Positions 1-6,326 of a stretch of DNA of 13,153 bases are shown piece after piece. Every line of letters begins with the position of its first letter. The stretch's first letter is position 1. Where the stretch lies: contig CAMDAL010000075.1 of the NCBI GenBank assembly GCA_945888565.1, positions 1-13,153 on the forward strand. The letters are read 5' to 3'. The notes under the pieces are model-generated. The model ran no database searches. It had not been told where the DNA came from and saw only the letters and a list, made by a program, of their open reading frames with translations. Source of the DNA: Devosia equisanguinis. Its GTDB lineage: Bacteria > Pseudomonadota > Alphaproteobacteria > Rhizobiales > Devosiaceae. Position numbers and translations under genes: made by a program.

Positions 1-8
1 CGCTGCCG

Positions 9-85
9 TGGCTTCAGCCATGGGATGGTCTCCTGGTCAGGGGTTGGTCTCAGCAACCAAACCTTCCCATCAGAAGACCATCCCA
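9..85. repeat. Nested inverted repeats at the left edge
   Basis: An 11-bp perfect inverted repeat has arms TGGGATGGTCT at 21-31 and AGACCATCCCA at 75-85. Inside it is a smaller stem, GGTTG at 42-46 with CAACC at 54-58. Just to its left is the 12-bp near-palindrome TGGCTTCAGCCA at 9-20. Together they could fold into one long hairpin, or they could be a protein-binding dyad. The structure lies beyond the 3' end of the hypothetical gene and has no T-run on either side, so it is not a standard terminator. I see no gene in 1-146. Function is unknown; a folded RNA, a recombination or mobility-related repeat, or a chance structure are all possible. Confidence 0.5.
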
Positions 86-104
86 GCCATACGCACACGC
101 CAGT

Positions 105-118
105 CCCGCGTCAGCGGG
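105..118. other. Short GC hairpin after the hypothetical gene
   Basis: CCCGC at 105-109 and GCGGG at 114-118 form a 5-bp stem with a GTCA loop, 29 bp past the stop codon of the minus-strand hypothetical gene. On the minus strand no T-run follows the stem, so it would be at best a weak or rho-assisted terminator for the recombinase transcript. Confidence 0.3.
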
Positions 119-146
119 TTCGTTCAATCCTCTTTGTCCACACGGC

Positions 147-875
147 CTAAGATTCCCCGAAGCGATCTTTCGCCCAGTCCTGATCTGAATAACTGTCCGG
201 GATAGGGCGTCCTAGATCCCGCCAAAGGGCGGCGGCGATCCGGTTTCTGGTGGCCTTTGCCCCCCGTTGGGTTGGATCAACGGCGCTCGCGTCCCACCAA
301 TCTCGTAGCGCCCTGAAATACCTCACCGCCTGATGATCGGTGTTCGGTCCCCCGCCCACTTCCGGGAGAGGCTTTTCTGCATGCGCGGATATTGATTTTG
401 CGAGGTTGCGGCTCCGACTGATTAGGTGGTCGAGTTCAACGAGTTCGTGCTCGGCGGCAGCGTGATCAGCCTCCTCCCATGCCCATGGTGTGTCGCGCAT
501 CGCAGTCGACGCTTGCTGAAGCTCCTCTCGATCTTTGAGCGCGTGAACCGCAAACTCAAGCAGCGCCGCCGCCGACTGCCGCGCCTTCCTTTGGCGCTCC
601 TCCCATTCGGCCCGCGCTAGTCGGCGGGCGTATAGAACCGCCGCCTCCATTTCCGCCGATATTACCAGCCCGGCGAGGTCGCAACGCAACAGAGGTACTG
701 TCCCGACAATCAACCTACGTTCGATGGCCTCCCGCAGAGGTTCATCTACGCTGCACTCCTCGTCCCCCGCGACCCGACCGAGGGCGGCCACAACGGCGGA
801 CGGCCTGTCGTTTTCGCGCGCCTCACTGAGGTCGGAATAGAAGCCGTCTGCGCGTGACGAGGGATCATGCGGCAT
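147..875 (-). CDS. Hypothetical protein coupled to the recombinase gene
   Basis: I do not recognise this 242-residue protein. It has no signal peptide or membrane segment and looks soluble. Residues about 72-165 are rich in Ala, Glu, Arg and Leu and likely form long helices, possibly a coiled coil. A Gly/Pro linker follows (about 169-180), then an aromatic and basic helical tail with RYFRALRDWW near 185-194. The ATG at 873-875 lies inside the end of the upstream recombinase gene: the two overlap by 11 bp as ATGCCGCATGA. A purine-rich AAGAGGG lies about 7 bases before the ATG, so translation is probably coupled. Linkage to an element-borne integrase suggests a cargo gene or an accessory to recombination. 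There is no visible evidence for an excisionase fold, so I leave its function open. Confidence 0.75.
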   Translation of the reverse strand: MPHDPSSRADGFYSDLSEARENDRPSAVVAALGRVAGDEECSVDEPLREAIERRLIVGTVPLLRCDLAGLVISAEMEAAVLYARRLARAEWEERQRKARQSAAALLEFAVHALKDREELQQASTAMRDTPWAWEEADHAAAEHELVELDHLISRSRNLAKSISAHAEKPLPEVGGGPNTDHQAVRYFRALRDWWDASAVDPTQRGAKATRNRIAAALWRDLGRPIPDSYSDQDWAKDRFGES

Positions 876-2148
876 CGGCCGCCCTCTTCCGCAGGCGGGT
901 GACCTTCGCGGGCTTTCCGCTCAGGGCGGCTGCGATCCGGTTGCCCACGGAGTCCGCTGCCGCCCGGACGGGGTCATCCGCGAGGTGAGCGTATCGCTGG
1001 GTCGTGGAGGCTTGGTTGTGTCCCAGCAACTTGCCGACGATGGCGAGCGGGACGCCGCCGCTGGCGGCCACACTGGCGTTCGTGTGCCTCAAATCGTGGA
1101 TGCGTACGTCGTCTAGCCCGGCGTGTGCCCGAACCGCCCGCCAGGGGCGGTTCAGGTCCGAGCGCGGCTTGTCCCGTTCGGCCCCGGCGATCACATAGTC
1201 GCCGAGCCGGTCGAGGCCTTTGAGAATCACTAAAGCGGGGGCGGTCAACACCGCATAGCGGCGTCCGGTCTTGCTATCGGCGAGCAGAGCCACGCCCCGC
1301 TCGAAGTCCACCTCCGGCCATCGAAGGTGCAGAACCTCGCGCAGGCGCCAGCCGGTGAGGATGAGCAGCCGGATAGCGGCGACCGCGTGACGGTCGATGA
1401 TGGTCGCCTGCTTGGTCTTGGGCACGTGCTTGCTCTCGCTGGCCTTCCAGGGGAGCCCCCCGGTTTCCGCCAAGGCGAGCGTCTCGCCCAGCTTCGCCAT
1501 TTCGGCCGCGGACAGGAACCGCTCCCTGGCGGCCTCCTTGAACGCCGAGATCCCCGCCGCAGGGTTCGTGCCCTTAGCCACGAGCCCGCAGGTCGCGGCG
1601 TATTTATAGATCGACCCGACGCACTCAAGCACGCGGTTCGCGACGGTGGGGCGCTCCTTGCCGATGCGCCTATGAAGTCGCGCGATCTCGTCGGGTTGGA
1701 TTTTGTCCAACTTAGAGGTGCCGAGTGCGGGCGAAATGTACTTGCTGATATAGCTGCGGTAGTTTCGCTGCGTCCCAGCCTTCAGCTTCGCTTCTGCTTC
1801 CTCCTCCAGAAAGCGCTGGGCAAACTCCTTCATGGTCGGGATGGCACGCTCAAGCTTCTTGTCGGCGGCCGGGTCGCCTCCGAGCCGGACGACCGCGAGG
1901 AGCTCGCTGGCACGCTTCCGGGCATCCTCGGGAGTAAGCTCGGCGGCGGTGCCGAGGGTGACCCGCTTCTTGAGTACCCCGCGCCCGCCAGCGCCGGGGC
2001 GGTATTCGATGAAATAGGTCATGCGGCCCGAGGGCTCGACCCGAAGGGCGAAGCCCGCGAGCTCATCGTCGTAGTAGACTTGGCGGGTGTCGGCCGCGGC
2101 CGCCTTGATGGTAGACAGCGCCTTGCGGCCGATCTTGAGTTTTGGCAT
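865..2148 (-). CDS. Tyrosine recombinase (DUF4102-type integrase)
   Basis: Site-specific integrase of 427 residues that would insert and excise the element by strand exchange at a tRNA gene. The N-terminal arm-binding domain of the DUF4102 type spans about 1-95 (YYDDELAGFALRV, FIEYR). A SAM-like core-binding domain spans about 105-205, and the catalytic domain about 215-400. All catalytic residues are present: Arg268 in TGWRLRE, Lys293 in DSKTG, His351 and Arg354 in IHDLRH, His377 in LLGHN, and nucleophile Tyr386 in TTQRYAHL. I chose the ATG at 2146-2148 because it gives the family-like start MPKLKIGRK and has AGAGGGG just upstream. A GTG at 2170-2172 would add 8 residues, but it lies inside the leader repeats. 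The gene lies 185 bp from the tRNA fragment and reads away from it. It is intact and probably functional. Confidence 0.93.
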   Translation of the reverse strand: MPKLKIGRKALSTIKAAAADTRQVYYDDELAGFALRVEPSGRMTYFIEYRPGAGGRGVLKKRVTLGTAAELTPEDARKRASELLAVVRLGGDPAADKKLERAIPTMKEFAQRFLEEEAEAKLKAGTQRNYRSYISKYISPALGTSKLDKIQPDEIARLHRRIGKERPTVANRVLECVGSIYKYAATCGLVAKGTNPAAGISAFKEAARERFLSAAEMAKLGETLALAETGGLPWKASESKHVPKTKQATIIDRHAVAAIRLLILTGWRLREVLHLRWPEVDFERGVALLADSKTGRRYAVLTAPALVILKGLDRLGDYVIAGAERDKPRSDLNRPWRAVRAHAGLDDVRIHDLRHTNASVAASGGVPLAIVGKLLGHNQASTTQRYAHLADDPVRAAADSVGNRIAAALSGKPAKVTRLRKRAADAA

Positions 2149-2163
2149 GAGCCCCTCTATCCG

Positions 2164-2216
2164 GTGCGCCACCGTGCGCCACCCGGTGCGCCACCGTGCG
2201 CCACCCGTGCGCCACC
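2164..2216. repeat. Five direct repeats of GTGCGCCACC in the integrase leader
   Basis: Exact copies of GTGCGCCACC (GGTGGCGCAC on the minus strand) lie at 2164-2173, 2174-2183, 2186-2195, 2196-2205 and 2207-2216. Start-to-start spacing is 10, 12, 10 and 11 bp, close to one helical turn, so bound proteins would stack on the same face of the DNA. A larger 22-bp unit is tandemly duplicated at 2161-2182 and 2183-2204. The array is between the ribosome binding site of the integrase and its probable promoter. Likely roles are arm-type sites for the integrase or operators for its control. Confidence 0.85.
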
Positions 2217-2232
2217 GCGACTGACATCACGC

Positions 2233-2319
2233 GGAAACACCGGATCCCACGTTACGCGAAAAAGGTGCGGATTATCAAGGCTCTGCGGGCTGTCTTGGCA
2301 TCAGATGGAAACACCCGGA
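2233..2319. repeat. Pair of GGAAACACC(C)GGA repeats flanking the integrase promoter region
   Basis: GGAAACACCGGA at 2233-2244 recurs as GGAAACACCCGGA at 2307-2319, with one inserted C, 74 bp apart (about seven helical turns). The second copy is only 8 bp from the att core arm. The pair brackets the candidate integrase promoter. It may bind the recombinase or a directionality factor. Function is inferred from position only. Confidence 0.5.
2249..2278 (-). promoter_or_regulatory. Candidate integrase promoter
   Basis: Read on the minus strand, TTGATA (2273-2278) and TAACGT (2249-2254) are separated by 18 bp, a fair sigma-70-type match. Transcription would start near 2242 and give a leader of about 95 bases containing the five-repeat array and then the integrase ATG at 2148. 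Only one such pair stood out by eye. Confidence 0.3.
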
Positions 2320-2327
2320 ATTTAGCG

Positions 2328-2350
2328 CCTTAAGGCTCATAACCTGAAGG
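2328..2350. other. attR core site in the tRNA-fMet anticodon region
   Basis: The core has an 8-bp arm CCTTAAGG (2328-2335), a 7-bp centre CTCATAA (2336-2342) and an 8-bp arm CCTGAAGG (2343-2350). The arms are inverted copies with one mismatch, the layout expected for tyrosine recombinase binding around a 7-bp overlap. The centre is the anticodon loop of initiator tRNA, with CAT at 2338-2340. Sequence from about 2334 rightward is tRNA and sequence leftward is not, so this is the junction between element and chromosome. The exact crossover within the centre is inferred. Confidence 0.7.
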
Positions 2351-2380
2351 TCACAGGTTCAAATCCTGTCCCCGCAACCA
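2334..2380 (+). tRNA. 3' half of initiator tRNA-fMet (partial, left by integration)
   Basis: The segment holds the anticodon loop with CAT (2338-2340), the 3' anticodon strand, the variable loop, a complete T arm (stem ACAGG 2353-2357, loop TTCAAAT, stem CCTGT 2365-2369), the acceptor 3' strand CCCCGCA (2370-2376), discriminator A and encoded CCA (2378-2380). The acceptor strand ends in A72, which gives the unpaired first position typical of bacterial initiator tRNA. No matching 5' acceptor strand (CGCGGGG) or D arm exists upstream, so no full tRNA can be made here. An intact copy is expected at the other end of the element, outside the window. Confidence 0.9.
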
Positions 2381-2393
2381 ATCCTTGGTTCGA

Positions 2394-2417
2394 AAGCCCC
2401 GCGAAAGCGGGGTTTTT
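2394..2417 (+). terminator. Rho-independent terminator of the tRNA gene
   Basis: Stem CCCCGC (2397-2402), GAAA tetraloop (2403-2406) and GCGGGG (2407-2412) are followed by TTTTT (2413-2417). An A-run before the stem can extend pairing with the T-run. It lies 13 bases past the CCA end and fits the native terminator of the original tRNA-fMet gene, retained on the chromosomal side of attR. It should also insulate the kinase gene from element transcription. Confidence 0.9.
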
Positions 2418-2532
2418 CGTTTCTGATCCCTGGCGTGGCCGCCCTTATCCCCGCCTGCCCGGCCCCTGCTATCGTTTGGCTTGCACGAACGGGCAAACGC
2501 GGCGACTTTCGCGGCCAGTTGGGAGAAGTTCG

Positions 2533-4203
2533 ATGAAGAAGCTGATCAACGATCCGCGCGCCCTCGTGCGCGAGATGCTCGAAGGCGTGGTGCTGAGCAC
2601 CGAAGGGCTCGCGCTGCTCGACGACGAGAATGTTGTAATCAGTGCTCACATTGCGGCCGATCCCGCCGCGCGTCCCGTCGCCCTGCTCTCGGGCGGCGGT
2701 AGCGGGCACGAGCCGGCCCATGCCGGCTATGTCGGTCCCGGCATGCTCGCCGCTGCCATTGTCGGCGACGTTTTCACCTCGCCCTCCACCGACGCCGTGC
2801 TGGCCGCGATTCGCGCCGTCGCCGGCCCCGCGGGCGCCCTGCTCATCGTCAAGAACTATACCGGCGACCGGCTCAATTTCGGCCTCGCCGCCGAGCTGGC
2901 GCGCCGAGACGGTATCCCGGTCGAGATCGCCGTAGTCGCCGACGACGTGGCGCTCTCCGGTACCGTGCCGCGCGAACGTCGTCGCGGCATCGCCGGTACG
3001 GTGCTGGTCCACAAGATCGCCGGAGCGGCCGCCGCCGCGGGCCGGCCTCTGGCCGACGTCGCCGCCATTGCCCGTGCGACCGCAGACGCCGTCGCCACCA
3101 TGGGCGTCGGCCTCGGCTCCTGCATCGTCCCCGCCGCCGGCAAGCCCGGCTTCGAACTGGGTCCGGACGAGATCGAATACGGCCTCGGCATCCATGGCGA
3201 GAAGGGCGTGCGCCGGGGCGCCATGGCCAGTGCCGACGAGATCGTCCAGACCGTGCTCGACACCATCCTCGGCGAACTGGCGCTGGCCGGCGGCAGTGAT
3301 GTCGCCGTCCTCATCAACGGCCTCGGTGGCACCCCGCCGATGGAACTCGCTATCGTCGCCCGCAAGACGCTGCAATCGCTGCGACAGGGCGGCCTCAACC
3401 CGGTTCGCGCCTATACCGGCAACTACATGACGGCGCTCGAAATGCCCGGCATCTCGCTCACCGTGCTGCCCGTCGACGCCGAACGCTTGACCGCCCTCGA
3501 CGCCCCGGCGAACGCCGCCGCCTGGACCAGCAGCGGCCGGATTCCCGACGCCGTCAGCATCACGCCCACGGCGAAGGCTGTGCCGCGCGCCGGTGACGCC
3601 GCGCCCGGTCCGCTCAGTCCCCGGTTGAAATCGGCTCTCCATGCGGTCGCCAAAGCGCTCGAAGCCGCCGAGGCCGAACTGACCGACCTCGATTCGAAAA
3701 CCGGCGACGGCGACCTCGGCGCCAGCATGGCGCGCGCCGCCGAAGCGGCCATGGCACTGCCCGGGCAGAGCTACTCCAGTCCCTCGCGGCTTCTCGCCGA
3801 TCTCGGCGATGCGCTGCGCCGTGCCATCGGCGGCAGTTCCGGCCCGTTCTACGCCACCGCGCTGCTCCGCGCCGCGGCGGAACTCGACGGTATCGCCGAA
3901 CCCACCAGCGCCCAGTGGCATGCCGCCTTCAGCGCCGCGGTCACCGCGATCGGCGACCTGGGCGGCGCCAGGCCCGGCGACCGGACCATGCTGGACGCAC
4001 TTGCTCCTGCCGTAACCGCCTGGAAACGCAATGATTTTTCTGCTGCTCCAGGTGCCGCAGAGGCTGGCGCCGCCGCAACCGCGCAGATGCATCCCCGGCT
4101 CGGCCGTGCCAGCTACCTCGGCGAACGTGCCCTCGGCACGCCGGATGGCGGCGCTGTCGCCGTGGCCATCTGGTTGCGGGCGCTGGCCTCACAACTTGTC
4201 TAG
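2533..4203 (+). CDS. Dihydroxyacetone kinase, ATP-dependent, DhaK-DhaL fusion
   Basis: Single-chain glycerone kinase of 556 residues, which phosphorylates dihydroxyacetone (or a related short ketose) with ATP to dihydroxyacetone phosphate in the cytoplasm. The DhaK domain (about 1-330) shows GGGSGHEP with His59, NYTGDRLNF with Asp112, and GLGIHGE with His221, the expected covalent substrate-binding histidine. The DhaL nucleotide domain (about 360-556) shows DSKTGDGDLG with Asp387, Asp392 and Asp394 for Mg-ATP, then GGSSGPFY and PGDRTMLDAL. Length and domain order match the Citrobacter-type enzyme, not the split PTS-dependent form. The ATG at 2533 is preceded by GGGAGAAG and starts the family-like MKKLINDP; longer in-frame starts lack support. 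phnM follows after 75 bp on the same strand. The true sugar substrate cannot be read from the sequence. Confidence 0.95.
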   Translation: MKKLINDPRALVREMLEGVVLSTEGLALLDDENVVISAHIAADPAARPVALLSGGGSGHEPAHAGYVGPGMLAAAIVGDVFTSPSTDAVLAAIRAVAGPAGALLIVKNYTGDRLNFGLAAELARRDGIPVEIAVVADDVALSGTVPRERRRGIAGTVLVHKIAGAAAAAGRPLADVAAIARATADAVATMGVGLGSCIVPAAGKPGFELGPDEIEYGLGIHGEKGVRRGAMASADEIVQTVLDTILGELALAGGSDVAVLINGLGGTPPMELAIVARKTLQSLRQGGLNPVRAYTGNYMTALEMPGISLTVLPVDAERLTALDAPANAAAWTSSGRIPDAVSITPTAKAVPRAGDAAPGPLSPRLKSALHAVAKALEAAEAELTDLDSKTGDGDLGASMARAAEAAMALPGQSYSSPSRLLADLGDALRRAIGGSSGPFYATALLRAAAELDGIAEPTSAQWHAAFSAAVTAIGDLGGARPGDRTMLDALAPAVTAWKRNDFSAAPGAAEAGAAATAQMHPRLGRASYLGERALGTPDGGAVAVAIWLRALASQLV

Positions 4204-4278
4204 CGTCATATACATGTCACTGCAGTTTGCGATTTACCCGGCGCGCCTGCGCCCTGTCAGATATTGAGTTCGAAGCCT
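4204..4278 (+). other. Spacer between dhaK and phnM
   Basis: This 75-bp gap has no terminator with a T-run. A short stem, GGCGC (4240-4244) with GCGCC (4249-4253), is the only visible structure. Read-through from the kinase gene into phnM is therefore plausible. I see no convincing promoter. Confidence 0.35.
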
Positions 4279-5418
4279 ATGAAGACCAATCTTTCCAACG
4301 CGCAGCTGGTGCTGCCGAACGGCGTCGAAGCGGGCGCGCTTTCGATTGCCGAAGGATCCTTCGTGGCGCTCGACCGCGACACCGGCGCCGACGTCGAGAT
4401 CGACTGCGAGGGCGACTACCTGCTGCCGGGCCTGATCGACCTGCACACCGACAATCTCGAACACCACTTCAACCCGCGCCCCGGCGTCCGCTGGCCATCG
4501 GCGCTGATGGCGGTGCTGGCGCATGACTGGCAGATGCTCGGCGGCGGCATTACCACCGTGCTCGATTCCCTGTCGCTCGGCGATTATGATACGGCCGGTG
4601 CCCGCACCGCCATGCTGAATGCCGCGATCGACGGCGTCACCGCCGCTCGCGCCGCAGGCCTGACGCGCGCCGACCACTATTTCCACTTCCGCTGCGAGCT
4701 GTCCGATCCCGGCCTGCTCCCCATCGTCGACCGCCATCTCGGCAATCCGGCTTTGCGGCTGCTCAGCGTCATGGACCACACCCCCGGCCAGCGGCAGTGG
4801 AAAAACACCAAGCTTTATCGGGACTTCCGCCGCAAGAAGGGTGCGGACGTCTGGACCGACGAGGAGTTCGAGGTCTATCTCGAGGAGCGCCGGGCCAATC
4901 AGCGTGACCACGTCGTCCCGGGCCGCGCCCGCATCGGCCGGGCCGGCAAGGACTACGCGGTCCAGATCGCCAGCCATGACGACACCACCATCGCCGACGT
5001 CGACGAGTCGCACGCCGACGGCATCACCATCTCGGAATTCCCGACCACGCTGGAAGCAGCGCAACGTGCCCGCGACCTCGGCATGAAGATCGTCATGGGC
5101 TCGCCCAACGTGGTGCTCGGCAAGTCGCACTCGGGCAATGTCTCGGCCCTCGACCTCAACGCCGCCGGCCTGCTCGACGTGCTGACCTCGGACTATGTCC
5201 CGACCAGCCTGCTGCACGCCGCCTTCATCATCGCCGCCAGGGGCGTGCCGCTGCACGAGGCCATCGCCAAGGTCACCTCGACCCCGGCCGACATTCTCGG
5301 CTTCGCCGATCGCGGCCGCATCGCCCCCGGCCTGCGCGCCGATCTGCTGCGGGTCCGGCTGGTTGACGGCCAGCCGGTCATCCGCGGCATCTGGGTCAAT
5401 GGCAACCGGGCTGCCTAG
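4279..5418 (+). CDS. PhnM, ribose 1-methylphosphonate 5-triphosphate diphosphatase
   Basis: Amidohydrolase of 379 residues from the C-P lyase pathway. PhnM releases pyrophosphate from alpha-D-ribose 1-alkylphosphonate 5-triphosphate to make the substrate of the C-P lyase PhnJ. The PhnM signature HTDNLEHH is at 56-63. Further metal or active-site motifs are HFRCE near 136-140, HTPGQRQW from about 167, SHDD near 232-235 and SDYVPTSLLH near 304-313 with the conserved Asp. Length is normal for the family. I prefer the ATG at 4279, preceded by a weak GAAG. A TTG at 4264 would add five residues without a better ribosome site. No phnG-L genes are nearby, so partners must be encoded elsewhere if the C-P lyase pathway is complete. 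Its stop overlaps the stop of the opposite-strand hydrolase by 4 bp. Confidence 0.95.
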   Translation: MKTNLSNAQLVLPNGVEAGALSIAEGSFVALDRDTGADVEIDCEGDYLLPGLIDLHTDNLEHHFNPRPGVRWPSALMAVLAHDWQMLGGGITTVLDSLSLGDYDTAGARTAMLNAAIDGVTAARAAGLTRADHYFHFRCELSDPGLLPIVDRHLGNPALRLLSVMDHTPGQRQWKNTKLYRDFRRKKGADVWTDEEFEVYLEERRANQRDHVVPGRARIGRAGKDYAVQIASHDDTTIADVDESHADGITISEFPTTLEAAQRARDLGMKIVMGSPNVVLGKSHSGNVSALDLNAAGLLDVLTSDYVPTSLLHAAFIIAARGVPLHEAIAKVTSTPADILGFADRGRIAPGLRADLLRVRLVDGQPVIRGIWVNGNRAA

Positions 5419-5430
5419 CCGAGCAGCCCG
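5407..5430. terminator. Shared hairpin over the convergent stops of phnM and hydrolase
   Basis: CGGGCTGC (5407-5414) and GCAGCCCG (5423-5430) form a perfect 8-bp stem. The 8-base loop contains both stop codons, TAG at 5416-5418 on plus and its partner at 5415-5417 on minus. The stem arms are the last codons of both genes. It has no T-run on either strand, so bidirectional termination or transcript-end protection is an inference. Confidence 0.5.
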
Positions 5431-6317
5431 CGGAATTTCATCCAGTTCTGCAGCAGGGTAGGCCACGGATCCGACAGGAAGCCGGTATCGCGCAGCATGC
5501 CCCAGCCATGCCCGCCATTGCCGAACACGTGCAACTCGGCCGGCGCCCCCGCCTTGTGCCACATGTCGTAGACCTTGGTGGCCGACAGGGCCGAAACCGA
5601 CTTGTCGTCGTCCGAGATGATGAGGAACAGCGGCGGCGCATCGGCCGGCACGGTCAGTTCCGGCCGCCAGGCCGGGTAGACGCCGACCACGTAGTCCGGC
5701 CGGCACGCCGCATCGTACTGCATGGCCGTGCCCATCGACACGCCACCACCCGCCGAATAGCCGGAAATGCCGATGCGGGCAGGATCGAGGTTCCAGCGGG
5801 CGGCGTTCTCACGCACCCAGCGGATAGCCTGCCGCCCGTCTTCCTCGCCGAGGATCCGTGCCGCCTGCATCATCGGGGGCCGCTCGGCCAGCGGCCCGGC
5901 CTGCGCCAGCTTCGCCTGCAGGTCGTTGCGGAACGCGAGCAGGTCTTCGTCCCGGTCGGGAGTCTTCGCCACCCGGTATTTCAGCACGAAGACCGTGACC
6001 CCGAGGCTGGTGAGCCAGCGGGCCATGTCGTAGCCCTCGTGGTCGATCATCAGGAAATGGAAGGCGCCGCCCGGCGCCACCACCATCGAGGTGCCGTTCG
6101 CCTTGCCCGGTGCCGGCTCGAACACCGTCACCGTCGGCACCACCACATTGCGGCTGAGCCGCATGCCGGTCGCGCTCCACGGGGCCGGCATCGTGCTTTC
6201 AGACCAACCCCAGTCTTCCGAGCCCGATGGCCGGCCATCGCCTGGCCAGATGCGGAACACACCGCTGGCCTCGGCCGCCTCGGTGGACGGAGTGGATTGG
6301 ATGGCAGTCGTATTCAT
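5415..6317 (-). CDS. Alpha/beta hydrolase (esterase/acetylesterase-like)
   Basis: Predicted carboxyl-ester hydrolase of 300 residues, of the Aes/BD-FAE-like alpha/beta-hydrolase group. There is no signal peptide, so it is probably cytoplasmic. Residues about 75-116 hold the oxyanion-loop strand VVAPGGAF and the FVLKYR element. The nucleophile elbow is GYSAGG with Ser188, the acid is one of Asp236-238 (SDDDKS), and the catalytic His is His270 in GNGGHGWG. The full triad is present. N-terminal FRIWPGDG and a DHEG motif near 92-95 resemble polysaccharide acetyl-esterase relatives. The ATG at 6315-6317 is preceded by GGAGAAGAC in the 9-bp gap after the Sel1 gene, so the two are surely co-transcribed. 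Substrate is unknown; deacetylation of sugars is a guess from family resemblance. Confidence 0.88.
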   Translation of the reverse strand: MNTTAIQSTPSTEAAEASGVFRIWPGDGRPSGSEDWGWSESTMPAPWSATGMRLSRNVVVPTVTVFEPAPGKANGTSMVVAPGGAFHFLMIDHEGYDMARWLTSLGVTVFVLKYRVAKTPDRDEDLLAFRNDLQAKLAQAGPLAERPPMMQAARILGEEDGRQAIRWVRENAARWNLDPARIGISGYSAGGGVSMGTAMQYDAACRPDYVVGVYPAWRPELTVPADAPPLFLIISDDDKSVSALSATKVYDMWHKAGAPAELHVFGNGGHGWGMLRDTGFLSDPWPTLLQNWMKFRGLLG

Positions 6318-6326
6318 GTCTTCTCC

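Noticed and set aside
8..205. Plus-strand 65-codon frame through the hairpins
   Set aside because: It overlaps the end of the hypothetical gene, lacks a ribosome site and merely translates the inverted repeats.
147..2148. Defence island at the element's integrase end
   Set aside because: Only the integrase and one unrecognised gene are visible; no nuclease, NTPase, reverse transcriptase or toxin motif can be seen.
2161..2216. CRISPR array
   Set aside because: The units are 10-bp repeats with 0-2 bp between them, so there are no spacers and no cas genes.
1327..2325. Plus-strand open frame of 332 codons opposite the integrase
   Set aside because: The integrase has all catalytic residues on the other strand. 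This frame crosses the leader repeats and has no family features.
2304..2380. A complete tRNA gene of about 77 bases
   Set aside because: The upstream sequence cannot form the 5' acceptor strand or D arm; only the 3' half is tRNA.
2359..4092. Minus-strand open frame of 577 codons
   Set aside because: It runs across the tRNA fragment and terminator and is antisense to the kinase gene. Its Gly/Arg/Ala-rich composition is that of a shadow frame.
4234..5706. Minus-strand open frame of 490 codons
   Set aside because: Antisense to phnM and overlapping the hydrolase in another frame; no domain signal.
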